A stretch of DNA of 64,000 bases from Paenalkalicoccus suaedae (GTDB lineage Bacteria; Bacillota; Bacilli; Bacillales; Salisediminibacteriaceae). The translations under genes and the position numbers were made by a program. The DNA is taken from assembly GCF_006965545.2 (NCBI RefSeq), contig NZ_CP041372.2, positions 1,612,001-1,676,000 on the forward strand, given 5' to 3'. The notes below the pieces were generated by a model that was not told where the DNA came from, made no database searches, and worked only from the letters and a program-made list of their open reading frames with translations. This document shows, in pieces, positions 26,412 through 35,961 of this stretch (positions are counted from its first letter, which is position 1; every line of letters starts with the position of its first letter).

Positions 26412-26440
26412 TCATATTCAGCTACCAACTGTCCACACTA
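26412..26440 (+). promoter_or_regulatory. Candidate sigma-G promoter for sleB
   Basis: TCATA at 26412-26416 and CACACTA at 26434-26440 with a 17-base spacer resemble the sigma-G pattern (GnATR, then CATnnTA), about 30 bp before the sleB start. sleB is forespore-expressed in B. subtilis. One mismatch in each element. Confidence 0.35.
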
Positions 26441-26472
26441 ACGGTATGAACATGAAGAATGGAGGTCAAAGG

Positions 26473-27453
26473 ATGAAAGTCTTACTGAGTACGATCGTAT
26501 TTATTAGTTTATTACTTGTTGGAAGTACGCAAGCTTTTGCTTTCTCTGATCAGGTCATTCAACAAGGAGCAACTGGCGATGATGTTGTAGAGCTCCAAGC
26601 AAGAATGCAGTATAACGGGTACTATGATGGTGTTATTGATGGAGTTTTTGGATGGGATACGTATTGGTCCGTCAAAAACTTTCAAGAGCAGTTTGGACTT
26701 GAGGTAGATGGACTAGTCGGTGAAAAAATGAAGGATATGCTTGTAAAAGCAACTGACTATGACGAAGCATTCGTTAAAAAGAGTCTTGAAGAAGGAAGAA
26801 GATTTACTCATTACGGAACCACTCCAAAAGAAATCCAAAAAGGTCCGAAAGGTAGCGCGGATCAATCAAAAGAATCTACTCGTAACCAAGAGACAAAACA
26901 GCCCGAGGAATCACCGCAGACTCCAAGTGATGCTCCACAAACTCCTCCACAAGCACCCGAACCCCCAGACTCCCCAGAGGAATCGCAAGCTAATCCTCCA
27001 AACGAGCAGCCAATCGAAGAAGCCGAGCCAGCGCCAGAAGACTCCCCAGAACCAGCTGAACCAGATGTCGGAGCAGCTAGACAAACTCCAAGAGGCTATA
27101 CAGAAAATGATATTCGAATGATGGCTCAAGCTGTTTATGGCGAAGCAAGAGGTGAACCGTATGTCGGGCAAGTAGCTGTGGCAGCGGTAATCTTAAATCG
27201 AGTTAATAGCCCTATTTTCCCTGACTCAGTTAATGGCGTTATATTTGAACCGAGAGCATTTACGGCAGTAGCTGATGGTCAAATTTGGCTGGAGCCTAAT
27301 CAGCAATCGAGAAATGCTGTTATTGATGCGATAAATGGGCAGGATCCGACGGGAAATGCTATTTATTACTTTAACCCAGATACTGCTACATCAGGTTGGA
27401 TTTGGACTCGTCCACAAATTAAACGAATCGGTAAACATATTTTCTGTCACTAG
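26473..27453 (+). CDS. sleB: Spore cortex-lytic enzyme SleB
   Basis: A 326-residue germination hydrolase (lytic transglycosylase of muramic-lactam cortex). Signal peptide about residues 1-23, then a peptidoglycan-binding module (about 27-92), a long Pro/Glu/Gln-rich linker (about 118-205) and the SleB/CwlJ catalytic domain with the catalytic Glu224 in AVYGEARGEPYVGQ. The ATG at 26473 follows GGAGG. It is stored dormant in the spore and kept stable by YpeB, whose gene follows 15 bases later. Confidence 0.95.
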   Translation: MKVLLSTIVFISLLLVGSTQAFAFSDQVIQQGATGDDVVELQARMQYNGYYDGVIDGVFGWDTYWSVKNFQEQFGLEVDGLVGEKMKDMLVKATDYDEAFVKKSLEEGRRFTHYGTTPKEIQKGPKGSADQSKESTRNQETKQPEESPQTPSDAPQTPPQAPEPPDSPEESQANPPNEQPIEEAEPAPEDSPEPAEPDVGAARQTPRGYTENDIRMMAQAVYGEARGEPYVGQVAVAAVILNRVNSPIFPDSVNGVIFEPRAFTAVADGQIWLEPNQQSRNAVIDAINGQDPTGNAIYYFNPDTATSGWIWTRPQIKRIGKHIFCH

Positions 27454-27468
27454 AAAGGAGTGAGAGTA

Positions 27469-28770
27469 ATGGTTCGCACGGTAATAATAGGAATACTTAG
27501 CGTGGCTTTAATATATGCTGTCATTATAGGTGTACAAGCTGAGGATGCAAGAGCTGGAATGGCAGAACGAGCTGAAACAGGCTACCAACGAGCATTTCAC
27601 GATTTAGCCTATCAGGTAGATAGACTCCATGATGAGCTAGGCACAGCTGTCGTCTCCAATTCGAAGGATCAGCTGTCGCCATCTCTTGCCAGGGTATGGA
27701 ATATCGCGACGGAGGCTAAGGATGATTTAGCGCAGTTACCGACAAGAGCTTTACCATATCACGATATGGAGGCATATTTAACAGACGTCTCCACATTCGC
27801 TTATCAACATGCGGTGCACGATCAGGATAATAAGGAACTGTCGGATGAGAGTACAGAAGCACTTGAGTCGTATTATCAAAAGTCAAAAATACTTCAAGAG
27901 GACTTAAGAAGTATGCAATCGGAGGTGCTTCAGTCTGAGCTACACTTTTTAAACGCCGCCGAAGAAACAGACGAAGAAATAAGCGGTGGATTTAAAAATA
28001 TTCATCAGCACTTGCAAGTCGATGAATCTGAAAAGCAAGTTGCAGGGGCTCTTGACGAAGAAATAAGTAAACACTTAACGGGGGAGGAGGTCACAGACAG
28101 AGAGGCAGTTAAAATCGCCAGAAAACTGCTTCAACGAGACGAGCTTAGACCTCAGTCTATTGAAGAAACAATGGATGGACTAGCATATTCGGCATATTCA
28201 CTTACTCTAGAAGAGGATGGTGGGACGATTATGATGGATGTCACAAAAGTTGGTGGTCACCCTCTCTGGATGATTGATCAGCGTGAAATTGGTGAAACGT
28301 CGTTTAGCTTACATGAAGGACAAAAAACCGCTTCAGAATTCGCTCAACGTGCAGGCTTTAAGGATGTGGAAGTGGTGGCAAGTAACCAATATGAGAACAA
28401 AGGTTACTACACGTTTGTTCCTGTTAGAGATGATGTTAGATACTATGATGAACAAGTTGTAGTAGAAGTAGGTCTCGATACAAATGAACTTGTAGCCTTT
28501 GAGGCACTTCCTTATTATGCTCACGCGAAAGAAGCGGTTGATGTAAAGCCTGTATTATCAGAAGCTGAGGCGGTTAAAAAATTACAACCAAACGTAGAGG
28601 TTCGTGAGACAAATGAAGCTGTTATCGAAAATGAGCTAGGAGAAGTCGTGAGGTGTTACGAATTTATCGTCACTTCAAATGGAGAGACATACCGAATGTT
28701 CATAAATGCGGAGACTGGTCAAGAAGAACGCGTGGAAATGATGGGTAAACCAGACCCTATTTATAAATAA
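27469..28770 (+). CDS. ypeB: Germination protein YpeB
   Basis: A 433-residue protein with one N-terminal membrane anchor (about residues 3-22) and a large extracytoplasmic part with coiled-coil-rich N-terminal half and PepSY-like repeats in the C-terminal third (for example GFKDVEVVASNQYENKGYYTF). It is needed for SleB assembly and stability in spores and is degraded at germination. The ATG at 27469 is eight bases from AAAGGAG; the in-frame GTG at 27460 lies within that SD. Second gene of the sleB-ypeB operon. Confidence 0.93.
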   Translation: MVRTVIIGILSVALIYAVIIGVQAEDARAGMAERAETGYQRAFHDLAYQVDRLHDELGTAVVSNSKDQLSPSLARVWNIATEAKDDLAQLPTRALPYHDMEAYLTDVSTFAYQHAVHDQDNKELSDESTEALESYYQKSKILQEDLRSMQSEVLQSELHFLNAAEETDEEISGGFKNIHQHLQVDESEKQVAGALDEEISKHLTGEEVTDREAVKIARKLLQRDELRPQSIEETMDGLAYSAYSLTLEEDGGTIMMDVTKVGGHPLWMIDQREIGETSFSLHEGQKTASEFAQRAGFKDVEVVASNQYENKGYYTFVPVRDDVRYYDEQVVVEVGLDTNELVAFEALPYYAHAKEAVDVKPVLSEAEAVKKLQPNVEVRETNEAVIENELGEVVRCYEFIVTSNGETYRMFINAETGQEERVEMMGKPDPIYK

Positions 28771-28780
28771 AGAGTGAATG

Positions 28781-28813
28781 CAGGCGACTTTTAACCAAAA
28801 GTCGCCTGTTTCC
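28781..28813 (+). terminator. Terminator of sleB-ypeB
   Basis: A 12-bp perfect stem (28781-28792 / 28797-28808), four-base loop, short T-rich tail, ten bases after the ypeB stop. Confidence 0.8.
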
Positions 28814-28839
28814 TGTTAAAAGTGAATACAATTTTCGTC

Positions 28840-28868
28840 TTGACGTATGTTTTAGAAGTAAACATAAT
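28840..28868 (+). promoter_or_regulatory. Sigma-A promoter ahead of ypfA-cmk
   Basis: TTGACG (28840-28845), 17-base spacer, CATAAT (28863-28868), located about 50 bp before the ypfA start and directly after a terminator. Confidence 0.6.
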
Positions 28869-28916
28869 GTAGAAGAGATGCCAGGTCAATCGAGCTCTCA
28901 GGAAAGGAGTTTAAGG

Positions 28917-29567
28917 TTGATTAAAATAGGAAATGTTTTGCAGTTGGAAATGAGAGATGAAGAAGGATTAAAGAAATACAGGAGTAAACTGTTAGATCAT
29001 GAAGCATCAAAGCTCTATATCGATTTCCCAGTATCTGAGGAGACAGAGAAGCCTAAATTCTTTCTTGAAGGTACTGCTTTCTCTATTACGACGGTAGGTG
29101 CAGATGGAGCCGTCTATTCATTCGAAACAGAAGTAATTGGGCGTGAGAAGCGCAATATGCCCATGCTTGTATTAAAGGATCCGGGTCGAGAAAATTACAC
29201 GCGTACGCAACGACGAGAGTTTGTTCGTGTGGATTGCTTTTTAGACACTGCTGTCTATAGTTTTGATGGATCATTTAAACCTTTCACTTCTACTACTATA
29301 GATTTGAGTGCAGGTGGCTCTGCAATCACTCTTCCAAAAGATATTTCAATTAATAAGCATGATAAAGTGAAGCTTTGGCTTTCTCTACCATTTAGAGACA
29401 ATCAAGCGGAGTACATCGAAGTTCATGCAGAAGCCATCCGTACATATGAGGAGCATGGGAGTTTAAAGGGCTCGTTCAAATTCGTTGATCTGATCGAAGG
29501 AACGAGACAAACAATCGTTAGGTATTGCTACGAGAGACAGCGCGAGCTTAAGAATAAGCTCCAATAA
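28917..29567 (+). CDS. motI: PilZ-domain c-di-GMP receptor (YpfA/MotI-like)
   Basis: A 216-residue YcgR-like protein: N-terminal YcgR domain, C-terminal PilZ domain. The c-di-GMP-binding signatures are both intact: R100-x-x-x-R104 within QRREFVR and D129-x-S131-x-x-G134 within DLSAGG. In B. subtilis, YpfA (MotI/DgrA) bound to c-di-GMP brakes the flagellar stator. The start is TTG at 28917, seven bases from GGAAAGGAG, giving MIKIG at the N terminus as in the B. subtilis protein. Immediately upstream of cmk. Confidence 0.9.
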   Translation: MIKIGNVLQLEMRDEEGLKKYRSKLLDHEASKLYIDFPVSEETEKPKFFLEGTAFSITTVGADGAVYSFETEVIGREKRNMPMLVLKDPGRENYTRTQRREFVRVDCFLDTAVYSFDGSFKPFTSTTIDLSAGGSAITLPKDISINKHDKVKLWLSLPFRDNQAEYIEVHAEAIRTYEEHGSLKGSFKFVDLIEGTRQTIVRYCYERQRELKNKLQ

Positions 29568-29658
29568 GAGGGAATAAATAGACCTTTTGGAGGATTGTGT
29601 GGTAGTATAGTATCTATAATTGTAAAATCAGAAATTCGTGCATGAGAGGGTTTACAAG

Positions 29659-30339
29659 ATGGAAGTAAAAATTAATATTGCAATCGATGGGCCGGCTGGC
29701 GCTGGAAAGAGCACGGTAGCCAAAAAGCTTGCTCAGCGATTTAACTATGTGTACGTTGATACAGGAGCGATGTATCGAGCGATCACGTGGCTAGCTATTC
29801 AAACTAACACAGATTTTCATAACGAAGAAGAATTGTATGCACTACTTACAAGCACTTCTTTAAATATGAAAAATGGAGCTAACGGAGAACTTGTGTTACT
29901 TGTTAACAATAAAGAAGTAACAGAAGAAATTCGTTCTGCAGAAGTTACTGGAAACGTGTCCTATGTGGCAAAGCACCCAAAGATTCGACAGGAAATGGTA
30001 CATAAACAGCAGGAGATAGCTGAATCAAAAGGTACTGTTATGGATGGTCGGGACATTGGAACAGCTGTTTTGCCTAAAGCAGAAGTAAAATTTTTCTTAA
30101 CCGCTAGCGTGACAGAAAGAGCAAAACGTCGTCACGAGGAGCAGGTTAAAAAAGGAATGGACTCCGACTACGATACGCTCGTTAAAGATATAGCAAAACG
30201 AGATAAAATTGATTCGGAGAGGGAGGTTGCTCCTCTTAAAAAGGCAGAGGATGCTATGGAGGTTGATACAACTTCCATGTCTATTGATGAAGTTGTAGAC
30301 TTCTTGTATCACGCGACAGTAAAGAGGGTTGGACAATGA
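29659..30339 (+). CDS. cmk: Cytidylate kinase
   Basis: A 226-residue CMP/dCMP kinase. P-loop IDGPAGAGKSTVAKK at the N terminus, YVDTGAMYRAITW, and the MDGRDIGTAVLP nucleotide-binding block. The ATG at 29659 is preceded by GAGAGGG; an in-frame GTG at 29638 is less likely. Overlaps plsC by four bases (ATGA), as part of a cmk-plsC pair ahead of ypfD. Confidence 0.95.
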   Translation: MEVKINIAIDGPAGAGKSTVAKKLAQRFNYVYVDTGAMYRAITWLAIQTNTDFHNEEELYALLTSTSLNMKNGANGELVLLVNNKEVTEEIRSAEVTGNVSYVAKHPKIRQEMVHKQQEIAESKGTVMDGRDIGTAVLPKAEVKFFLTASVTERAKRRHEEQVKKGMDSDYDTLVKDIAKRDKIDSEREVAPLKKAEDAMEVDTTSMSIDEVVDFLYHATVKRVGQ

Positions 30340-30920
30340 AACTATATGCATTTGGACAGTTTATTTGTCGCACGTTTTTCCGACTATTTTTCCGTCCTAA
30401 AGTGATAGGGAAAGAAAACATTCCAAGTGATAAGGGTGTCTTACTTTGTAGCAATCATATTCACTACTTAGATCCTCCATTTGTTGGTGCATTTTTAAAA
30501 AGACAAACGAGGTTTATGGCAAAAGCAGAGCTATTCACGTTGCCGATCTTAAAAACACTTCTCCCTAAATTGGGTGCTTTTCCAATTAAACGCGGAGCAA
30601 GTGACAGACAAGCAATGCGTACTGGTTTAAAATTACTGCGAGATAATGATATGATTGGAGTGTTCCCTGAAGGAACAAGAAGTAAAGACGGTGTATTAAA
30701 GCCTGGTCTTGCTGGAGTTGGTTTTTTTGCACTTCGATCAGAGGCAGATGTTATCCCAGCAGCTATTATTGGATCTTACAAGCCTTTTTCAACACTTAAA
30801 GTCATCTATGGTAAGCCCGTTGATATGCAATCACTTCGTGAGGAAAAAAAATCCCCAGAAGAAGTGACAGTTGTAATCATGGGAGCAATACAGTCACTGC
30901 TAGACGAACACCGACATTAG
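30336..30920 (+). CDS. plsC: 1-acyl-sn-glycerol-3-phosphate acyltransferase
   Basis: A 194-residue PlsC-type acyltransferase making phosphatidic acid at the membrane. The catalytic NHxxxxD block is visible as SNHIHYLDPPF and the glycerol-phosphate-binding block as FPEGTRSKDG. Its start overlaps the cmk stop, so it is translationally coupled. plsY and gpsA, which supply the earlier steps, are 5 kb downstream. Confidence 0.92.
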   Translation: MKLYAFGQFICRTFFRLFFRPKVIGKENIPSDKGVLLCSNHIHYLDPPFVGAFLKRQTRFMAKAELFTLPILKTLLPKLGAFPIKRGASDRQAMRTGLKLLRDNDMIGVFPEGTRSKDGVLKPGLAGVGFFALRSEADVIPAAIIGSYKPFSTLKVIYGKPVDMQSLREEKKSPEEVTVVIMGAIQSLLDEHRH

Positions 30921-30925
30921 GTATG

Positions 30926-30986
30926 AGCTCTCTCTAAGGGGGAGTTAAATATAAATAGTGTAGCTTTATGGCCCCGTTTATTCGGG
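30926..30986 (+). promoter_or_regulatory. Leader hairpins ahead of ypfD
   Basis: A nine-bp stem with wobbles (30926-30934 / 30938-30946) without a T run, then a small GC hairpin (30973-30976 / 30983-30986) just before the SD. This may be a folded 5' leader; any control role is speculative. Confidence 0.3.
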
Positions 30987-31006
30987 ATATAGGGAGGTAA
31001 TTGTCA

Positions 31007-32164
31007 ATGGTAGAAGAGATGAACAACGAAATGACAGAATTTGAATCACTTTCAGTAGGAGACCTTGTAAAAGGTACTATTGCGAAGGTGGAAGATAAGC
31101 AAGCGTATGTTAATGTAGGCTATAAAATCGATGGTGTCCTACCGATTAGCGAGCTTTCAAGTCTCCACGTTGAAACAATGTCCGACGCTCTCTCAGAAGG
31201 AGAAGAGCATGAATTTAAAGTGACAAAGCTTACAGAAGAAGAGCTAGTTCTATCAAAGAAAGCTGTTGTTGCAGAGAAAGCTTGGGAAGATATGCAAAAG
31301 CGCATTGACTCTGGAGAAGTTTTTGAAGCGACGGTAGCTGACGTTGTAAAGGGTGGATTAGTCGTCGATGTCGGCGTACGTGGATTCATTCCAGCATCTC
31401 TTGTCGAGAGACATTACGTCGAGGATTTTTCCGACTATAAAGGGAAGACATTGAGGTTAAAGGCAGTAGAGATGGATCGAGAGCGTAACAAACTTATTCT
31501 TTCTCAACGAGCTGTTTTAGATGCTGAAGCGTCAGAGAAAAAGAAAGAAACGTTAGCCGGTATTGCGGAAGGTGATGTTATCGAAGGCACTGTTCAACGA
31601 TTAACAGACTTTGGCGCATTTGTTGATGTTGGTGGCGTTGACGGTCTTGTTCACATTTCACAAATGGCTCATCAGCACGTAGAATCACCATCTGATGTTG
31701 TTGCCGAAGGAGATAAAGTGAACGTGAAGGTTCTTTCTGTCGATCCTGACAACGAGAGGATTTCTCTGTCGATTAAAGATACTCTCCCTGGGCCATGGGA
31801 GACAGTAAAAGATCAAATTAAGCAAGATGATATTGTAGACGGTGTAGTAAAACGTCTTGTATCATTTGGGGCATTTGTTGAAGTAGCACCTGGCGTAGAA
31901 GGTCTTGTCCATATTTCACAAATTGCTAATCGTCATATCGCAACTGCCGGAGAAGTACTGACAGAAGGCGATGAAGTAAAAGCAAAAGTACTTGATGTGA
32001 ATACGGAAGAAAAACGAATTTCATTAAGTATTCGAGCGTTAGATGAAGAAAAGCAACAAAAAATAGATAACCAACAAAAAGAAGCCTATAAAAAAGAAGA
32101 CGACCACTCTGGTTTTTCTTTAGGTGATATGATTGGTGATCAATTAGACAAATACAAAAAATAA
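31007..32164 (+). CDS. ypfD: Ribosomal protein S1 homolog YpfD (four S1 domains)
   Basis: A 385-residue protein built of four S1 RNA-binding repeats (about 17-86, 103-170, 186-257, 272-342), the last two most canonical (DFGAFVDVGGVDGLVHISQ and SFGAFVEVAPGVEGLVHISQ). Like B. subtilis YpfD it is shorter than the six-domain proteobacterial S1 and is not an established core ribosomal protein. The ATG at 31007 follows GGGAGGT; an in-frame TTG lies six bases earlier. A terminator follows at once. Confidence 0.93.
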   Translation: MVEEMNNEMTEFESLSVGDLVKGTIAKVEDKQAYVNVGYKIDGVLPISELSSLHVETMSDALSEGEEHEFKVTKLTEEELVLSKKAVVAEKAWEDMQKRIDSGEVFEATVADVVKGGLVVDVGVRGFIPASLVERHYVEDFSDYKGKTLRLKAVEMDRERNKLILSQRAVLDAEASEKKKETLAGIAEGDVIEGTVQRLTDFGAFVDVGGVDGLVHISQMAHQHVESPSDVVAEGDKVNVKVLSVDPDNERISLSIKDTLPGPWETVKDQIKQDDIVDGVVKRLVSFGAFVEVAPGVEGLVHISQIANRHIATAGEVLTEGDEVKAKVLDVNTEEKRISLSIRALDEEKQQKIDNQQKEAYKKEDDHSGFSLGDMIGDQLDKYKK

Positions 32165-32172
32165 GCTAGCAT

Positions 32173-32215
32173 AAAAAGGGCGTCATGACGAAGGGTGTCA
32201 TGGCACCCTTTTTTT
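32173..32215 (+). terminator. Terminator of ypfD
   Basis: A long stem of about 17 bp with two imperfect pairs and a very short loop, then seven T. Confidence 0.9.
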
Positions 32216-32246
32216 ACATAACACGCTTTTAGAGAAGGTGACATCT

Positions 32247-33290
32247 ATGAGTAGAGAAAAACGAAAGTTAGATCATATTGAACATGCCCTTAAGACTGGT
32301 CAAGCAGGAGATAATGGACTTGAGGACGTAAAGTTTGTTCATCAAAGCTTACCTAATAGCTCGGTAGAAGCAGTGGACTTGTCAACCTCACTAGCAACGC
32401 TCTCTTTCGATGCTCCATTTATGATAAATGCGATGACTGGTGGCGGTGGAACTGCTACGGAGGGAATTAATAGGCAGCTAGCTGAAATAGCAGCTCATTT
32501 TCATGTTCCAATTGCAGTTGGTTCGCAAATGGCAGCATTAAGAGACCCCGATCAAGAGCAATCCTTTAAAGTTGTGAGAGAATATAATAAAGAGGGTCTC
32601 GTTTTTGCTAACTTAGGTAGTGAAGCAACGGTTGAGCAAGCGAAACGAGCCTGTGATTTAATCAAAGCCGATCTTTTACAAATCCATATTAATACGGTCC
32701 AAGAGCTTGTCATGCCGGAAGGTGATAGAAGCTTTGATGGGGCATTAGAGCGAATCTCGCAAATACAAGAGGCGCTTCCTATTCCTGTCATGGTGAAGGA
32801 AGTAGGCTTTGGTATGAGCAAAGAAGCTGCTACGAAATTAGCACCAATTGTTGATGCGATCGATGTAGGTGGATATGGTGGCACAAATTTTTCGAAAATC
32901 GAAAACGCTAGAAGAGAAATGCCATATTCATTTTTCGATGATTGGGGGATTTCAACTGCCGCAAGCATTGTAGAAACACGTGAAGGGTTTTCAAAAGGTG
33001 TCTCGGCAACTGGTGGTATTCGTTCTGCTACAGAGATTGCTAAAAGTATCGCTCTTGGTGCTGATATGTGTGGAATGGCAGGATACGTTTTAAAGCTCCT
33101 CCAAAATGGTGGGCAAAAACATGCGATCCAAACATTATCACACATGCTTGAAGAGCTTACGTTTATTATGACGGCTTTAGGTGCAAGTGATGTAGGCGCC
33201 CTAAAACAAGTCCCTCTTGTGATTCAAGGTAATACGTATCATTGGTTATCTCAACGTGATTTACATCCAGAGAAATTTGCAAGACGCTAA
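32247..33290 (+). CDS. fni: Type 2 isopentenyl-diphosphate delta-isomerase
   Basis: A 347-residue FMN- and NADPH-dependent IDI-2, interconverting IPP and DMAPP for isoprenoids (including the heptaprenyl tail made by HepS/HepT here). Glycine-rich INAMTGGGG, VGSQMAAL, VKEVGFGMS and DVGGYGGTNF motifs are conserved. The ATG at 32247 follows AGAAGGTG. Confidence 0.94.
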   Translation: MSREKRKLDHIEHALKTGQAGDNGLEDVKFVHQSLPNSSVEAVDLSTSLATLSFDAPFMINAMTGGGGTATEGINRQLAEIAAHFHVPIAVGSQMAALRDPDQEQSFKVVREYNKEGLVFANLGSEATVEQAKRACDLIKADLLQIHINTVQELVMPEGDRSFDGALERISQIQEALPIPVMVKEVGFGMSKEAATKLAPIVDAIDVGGYGGTNFSKIENARREMPYSFFDDWGISTAASIVETREGFSKGVSATGGIRSATEIAKSIALGADMCGMAGYVLKLLQNGGQKHAIQTLSHMLEELTFIMTALGASDVGALKQVPLVIQGNTYHWLSQRDLHPEKFARR

Positions 33291-33355
33291 TAATGAAGAT
33301 TATGTCACTCCCTTTTTGCCAATACTTTTAAGTAGGTAAAAGGGGAGTGATTTTT

Positions 33356-33925
33356 TTGAATGAGTATCTTTTATACGCATGGATATGCTGTTATCTGCTT
33401 TCGGTCTTCTACCCTCTAACGAGAAGGAAGGAAAAAAGACTCGTACTAGTCTGCATCGTAACAGGAGTATTTGTACCACTATTAGCTTTAGCTATCTTAA
33501 GCCTGAATGGTTTTATTCGTCTCATAAAGTTGAATCGAAAAGAGACTTTTTTAGCGTTTGTATTCGTGATGCTTTTTAGTATATATGTAATGGAAATTAT
33601 TAGAAGACAGTATATTGCCCCGATGCTATTTATCGAGTCACCACTCATAACGTTCGCTTTACCTCTCCTTTTTTTGTTATTTTTACCTAAGGAGATTCTT
33701 CAGGTCATGATTCGTTTAAGCCCAAGCGTCGCTTTGGTAGGCTTAGTTGTTATTTATGGGATGCACATCTTTCATAGTTTACCTACTGAGCATTATTTCT
33801 TAACCATTTTTATGAGTAGTAACGCGTGCTTACTTCTTATAGAAAAGGGAGTAGAGGTAAGAGAAAGAATGCTCAAAAAACAAATTAACAGTCACTATTT
33901 AGAGCAATTAAAAAAGCAAGCGTGA
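33356..33925 (+). CDS. yphA: Polytopic membrane protein (YphA-like)
   Basis: A 189-residue protein with five or six predicted spans and a short basic C-terminal tail. Sequence alone does not reveal a function. Its place between fni and der is that of B. subtilis yphA, also a membrane protein of similar size. The best start is TTG at 33356, eight bases after AGGGGAG; the GTG at 33347 sits inside the SD. Confidence 0.7.
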   Translation: MNEYLLYAWICCYLLSVFYPLTRRKEKRLVLVCIVTGVFVPLLALAILSLNGFIRLIKLNRKETFLAFVFVMLFSIYVMEIIRRQYIAPMLFIESPLITFALPLLFLLFLPKEILQVMIRLSPSVALVGLVVIYGMHIFHSLPTEHYFLTIFMSSNACLLLIEKGVEVRERMLKKQINSHYLEQLKKQA

Positions 33926-33952
33926 ATTGCCCTGTTTGAATCGTGATAACTC

Positions 33953-33961
33953 TGCTATAAT
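33953..33961 (+). promoter_or_regulatory. Extended -10 promoter ahead of der
   Basis: TGC-TATAAT (extended -10) about 50 bp before the der GTG. The -35 region has no clear match. Confidence 0.45.
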
Positions 33962-34009
33962 AGGGAAGTTATGTCCGTTTATTTTTTATAAGGAAAGTGG
34001 GGAAATACT

Positions 34010-35326
34010 GTGAGAAAACCAGTATTAGCCATCGTTGGAAGACCAAATGTAGGAAAATCGACGATATTTAATCGAATTGCTGGCGCGAGAATCGCCATTG
34101 TTGAAGATAAGCCAGGTGTCACTAGAGACCGTATTTATAGCTCTGGTGAATGGCTACACCACACGTTTTTTGTTATTGATACGGGTGGTATTGAAATGAA
34201 TGATGAACCTTTAATGGCTCAGATGAGAATGCAGGCTGAACTAGCGATAGATGAAGCAGATGTCATTTGCTTTGTTGTAAACGGTCGTGAGGGAATGACA
34301 GCTGCAGACGAAGAAGTAGCTCAAATGCTATTTAGATCTAAAAAACCTATCGTTGTTGCAGTAAATAAGATGGACGATCCGGGGATGCACGAAAAACTAT
34401 ACGAATTTTATAGTTTAGGTCTTGGTACACCACATCCTATTTCAGGATCTCATGGCTTAGGACTTGGGGATCTTTTAGATGAAGCAGCAGAGCATTTCCC
34501 TAAGCATGATGGAGATGGCTATGACGATGATACAATTAAAATGAGTTTAATTGGTCGACCTAACGTAGGTAAGTCCTCGTTAGTAAACGCTATTTTAGGC
34601 GAAGAACGCGTTATCGTAAGTAATATTCCAGGGACAACGCGTGATGCTATTGATACTCCGTTTACAAAAGACGAGCAGAATTATGTTGTGATTGATACTG
34701 CCGGCATGCGTAAGCGTGGTAAGGTATATGAATCTACAGAAAAATATAGTGTCCTTCGAGCTTTGCGCGCGATCGACCGCTCTGATGTCGTTCTTTTCGT
34801 TATTAACGGAGAAGAAGGAATTATTGAGCAGGACAAAAAGATCGCAGGTTACGCTCACGAAGCAGGACGAGCAGTTGTTATTGTCGTTAACAAATGGGAT
34901 GTTGTGGAGAAGGATGATAAAACGATGCAACTCTTTGAGCAAAATATTCGTGAACACTTCCTCTTCTTAGATTATGCACCAGTTGTATTCCTATCGGCGT
35001 TAACGAAGCAAAAGCTACAAAACCTTTTACCAGTTGTAAAGGAAGTCAGCGAATCGCATAACCTACGTGTTCAAACAAACGTATTAAATGACGTTATTTT
35101 AGATGCGGTGACAATGAATCCAACACCAACGGATCATGGTGGTAGAAGACTTCGCATAAACTATGCTACACAGGTTTCGGTGGCACCACCAACGATCGTC
35201 TTGTTTGTTAACGATCCTGAGCTTATGCACTTCTCTTATAAGCGTTACTTAGAAAATAAAATTAGAGAAGCATTCGGCTTTGTAGGTACACCAATCCATA
35301 TTATTGCACGTAAGAAAAGTGACTAG
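34010..35326 (+). CDS. der: Ribosome assembly GTPase Der (EngA)
   Basis: A 438-residue double GTPase for 50S subunit assembly. Two G domains, each starting with GRPNVGKS (residues about 9-17 and 182-190) and each with DTAG/DTGG, NKxD-type motifs (VNKMDD, VNKWDV), and a C-terminal KH-like domain. GTG start at 34010, giving the standard [16 protein letters not shown] terminus. First gene of der-plsY-gpsA. Confidence 0.95.
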   Translation: MRKPVLAIVGRPNVGKSTIFNRIAGARIAIVEDKPGVTRDRIYSSGEWLHHTFFVIDTGGIEMNDEPLMAQMRMQAELAIDEADVICFVVNGREGMTAADEEVAQMLFRSKKPIVVAVNKMDDPGMHEKLYEFYSLGLGTPHPISGSHGLGLGDLLDEAAEHFPKHDGDGYDDDTIKMSLIGRPNVGKSSLVNAILGEERVIVSNIPGTTRDAIDTPFTKDEQNYVVIDTAGMRKRGKVYESTEKYSVLRALRAIDRSDVVLFVINGEEGIIEQDKKIAGYAHEAGRAVVIVVNKWDVVEKDDKTMQLFEQNIREHFLFLDYAPVVFLSALTKQKLQNLLPVVKEVSESHNLRVQTNVLNDVILDAVTMNPTPTDHGGRRLRINYATQVSVAPPTIVLFVNDPELMHFSYKRYLENKIREAFGFVGTPIHIIARKKSD

Positions 35327-35343
35327 TTGTAGGGGGGACTAAT

Positions 35344-35946
35344 ATGGCTTTTTTCGTCATCATTCTGTCTTATTTAATTGGTTCTATAAGCTTTAGTTTT
35401 TTAATGGGACGATTACTTAGAAAACTTGATATTCGTGAGCACGGCAGCGGTAACGCTGGTGCCACGAATACTCTTCGTGTTTTAGGGGTTGGACCAGCTA
35501 TCATTGTCCTATTACTTGACTGTGCAAAAGGTATAGTTGCTGTCGTAATAGGTTTACAAGTGTCAAATGGGGATCCGGTCATTGCAGGAGCATGTGGATT
35601 AGCTGCAGTATTAGGACATAACTGGCCTATCTTCCACGGCTTTAGAGGCGGTAAAGGTGTAGCAACTACAATTGGAGTACTAGCTACACTTGTTTTTTGG
35701 CCCGCGTTAATCGCAGGGACGATTGCTATCATTTCTATTATCATAACGCGCTTCGTATCACTCGGCTCTCTTCTCTTTATGGTAGGCACAACGATACTGA
35801 CCGCTTCGACATTTTACTTATTTGACTATTCATTTACTACTGTTTACTTTCTGGTTATTCTGACTCTTTTATCCATTTGGAGACATCGCGAAAATATAAA
35901 GCGACTTCGTCAAGGAACAGAGAGTAAAGTAGGTCAAAAAGCTTAA
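35344..35946 (+). CDS. plsY: Acyl-phosphate:glycerol-3-phosphate acyltransferase
   Basis: A 200-residue integral membrane enzyme making lysophosphatidic acid from acyl-phosphate and glycerol-3-phosphate. PlsY signatures: GSGNAGATNTLR, GHNWPIFHGFRGGKGVAT, and the C-terminal WRHRENIKRL. The ATG at 35344 sits 17 bases after the der stop. Functionally linked with gpsA, next, which supplies glycerol-3-phosphate. Confidence 0.94.
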   Translation: MAFFVIILSYLIGSISFSFLMGRLLRKLDIREHGSGNAGATNTLRVLGVGPAIIVLLLDCAKGIVAVVIGLQVSNGDPVIAGACGLAAVLGHNWPIFHGFRGGKGVATTIGVLATLVFWPALIAGTIAIISIIITRFVSLGSLLFMVGTTILTASTFYLFDYSFTTVYFLVILTLLSIWRHRENIKRLRQGTESKVGQKA

Positions 35947-35961
35947 TAGGGGGAGATCGTC

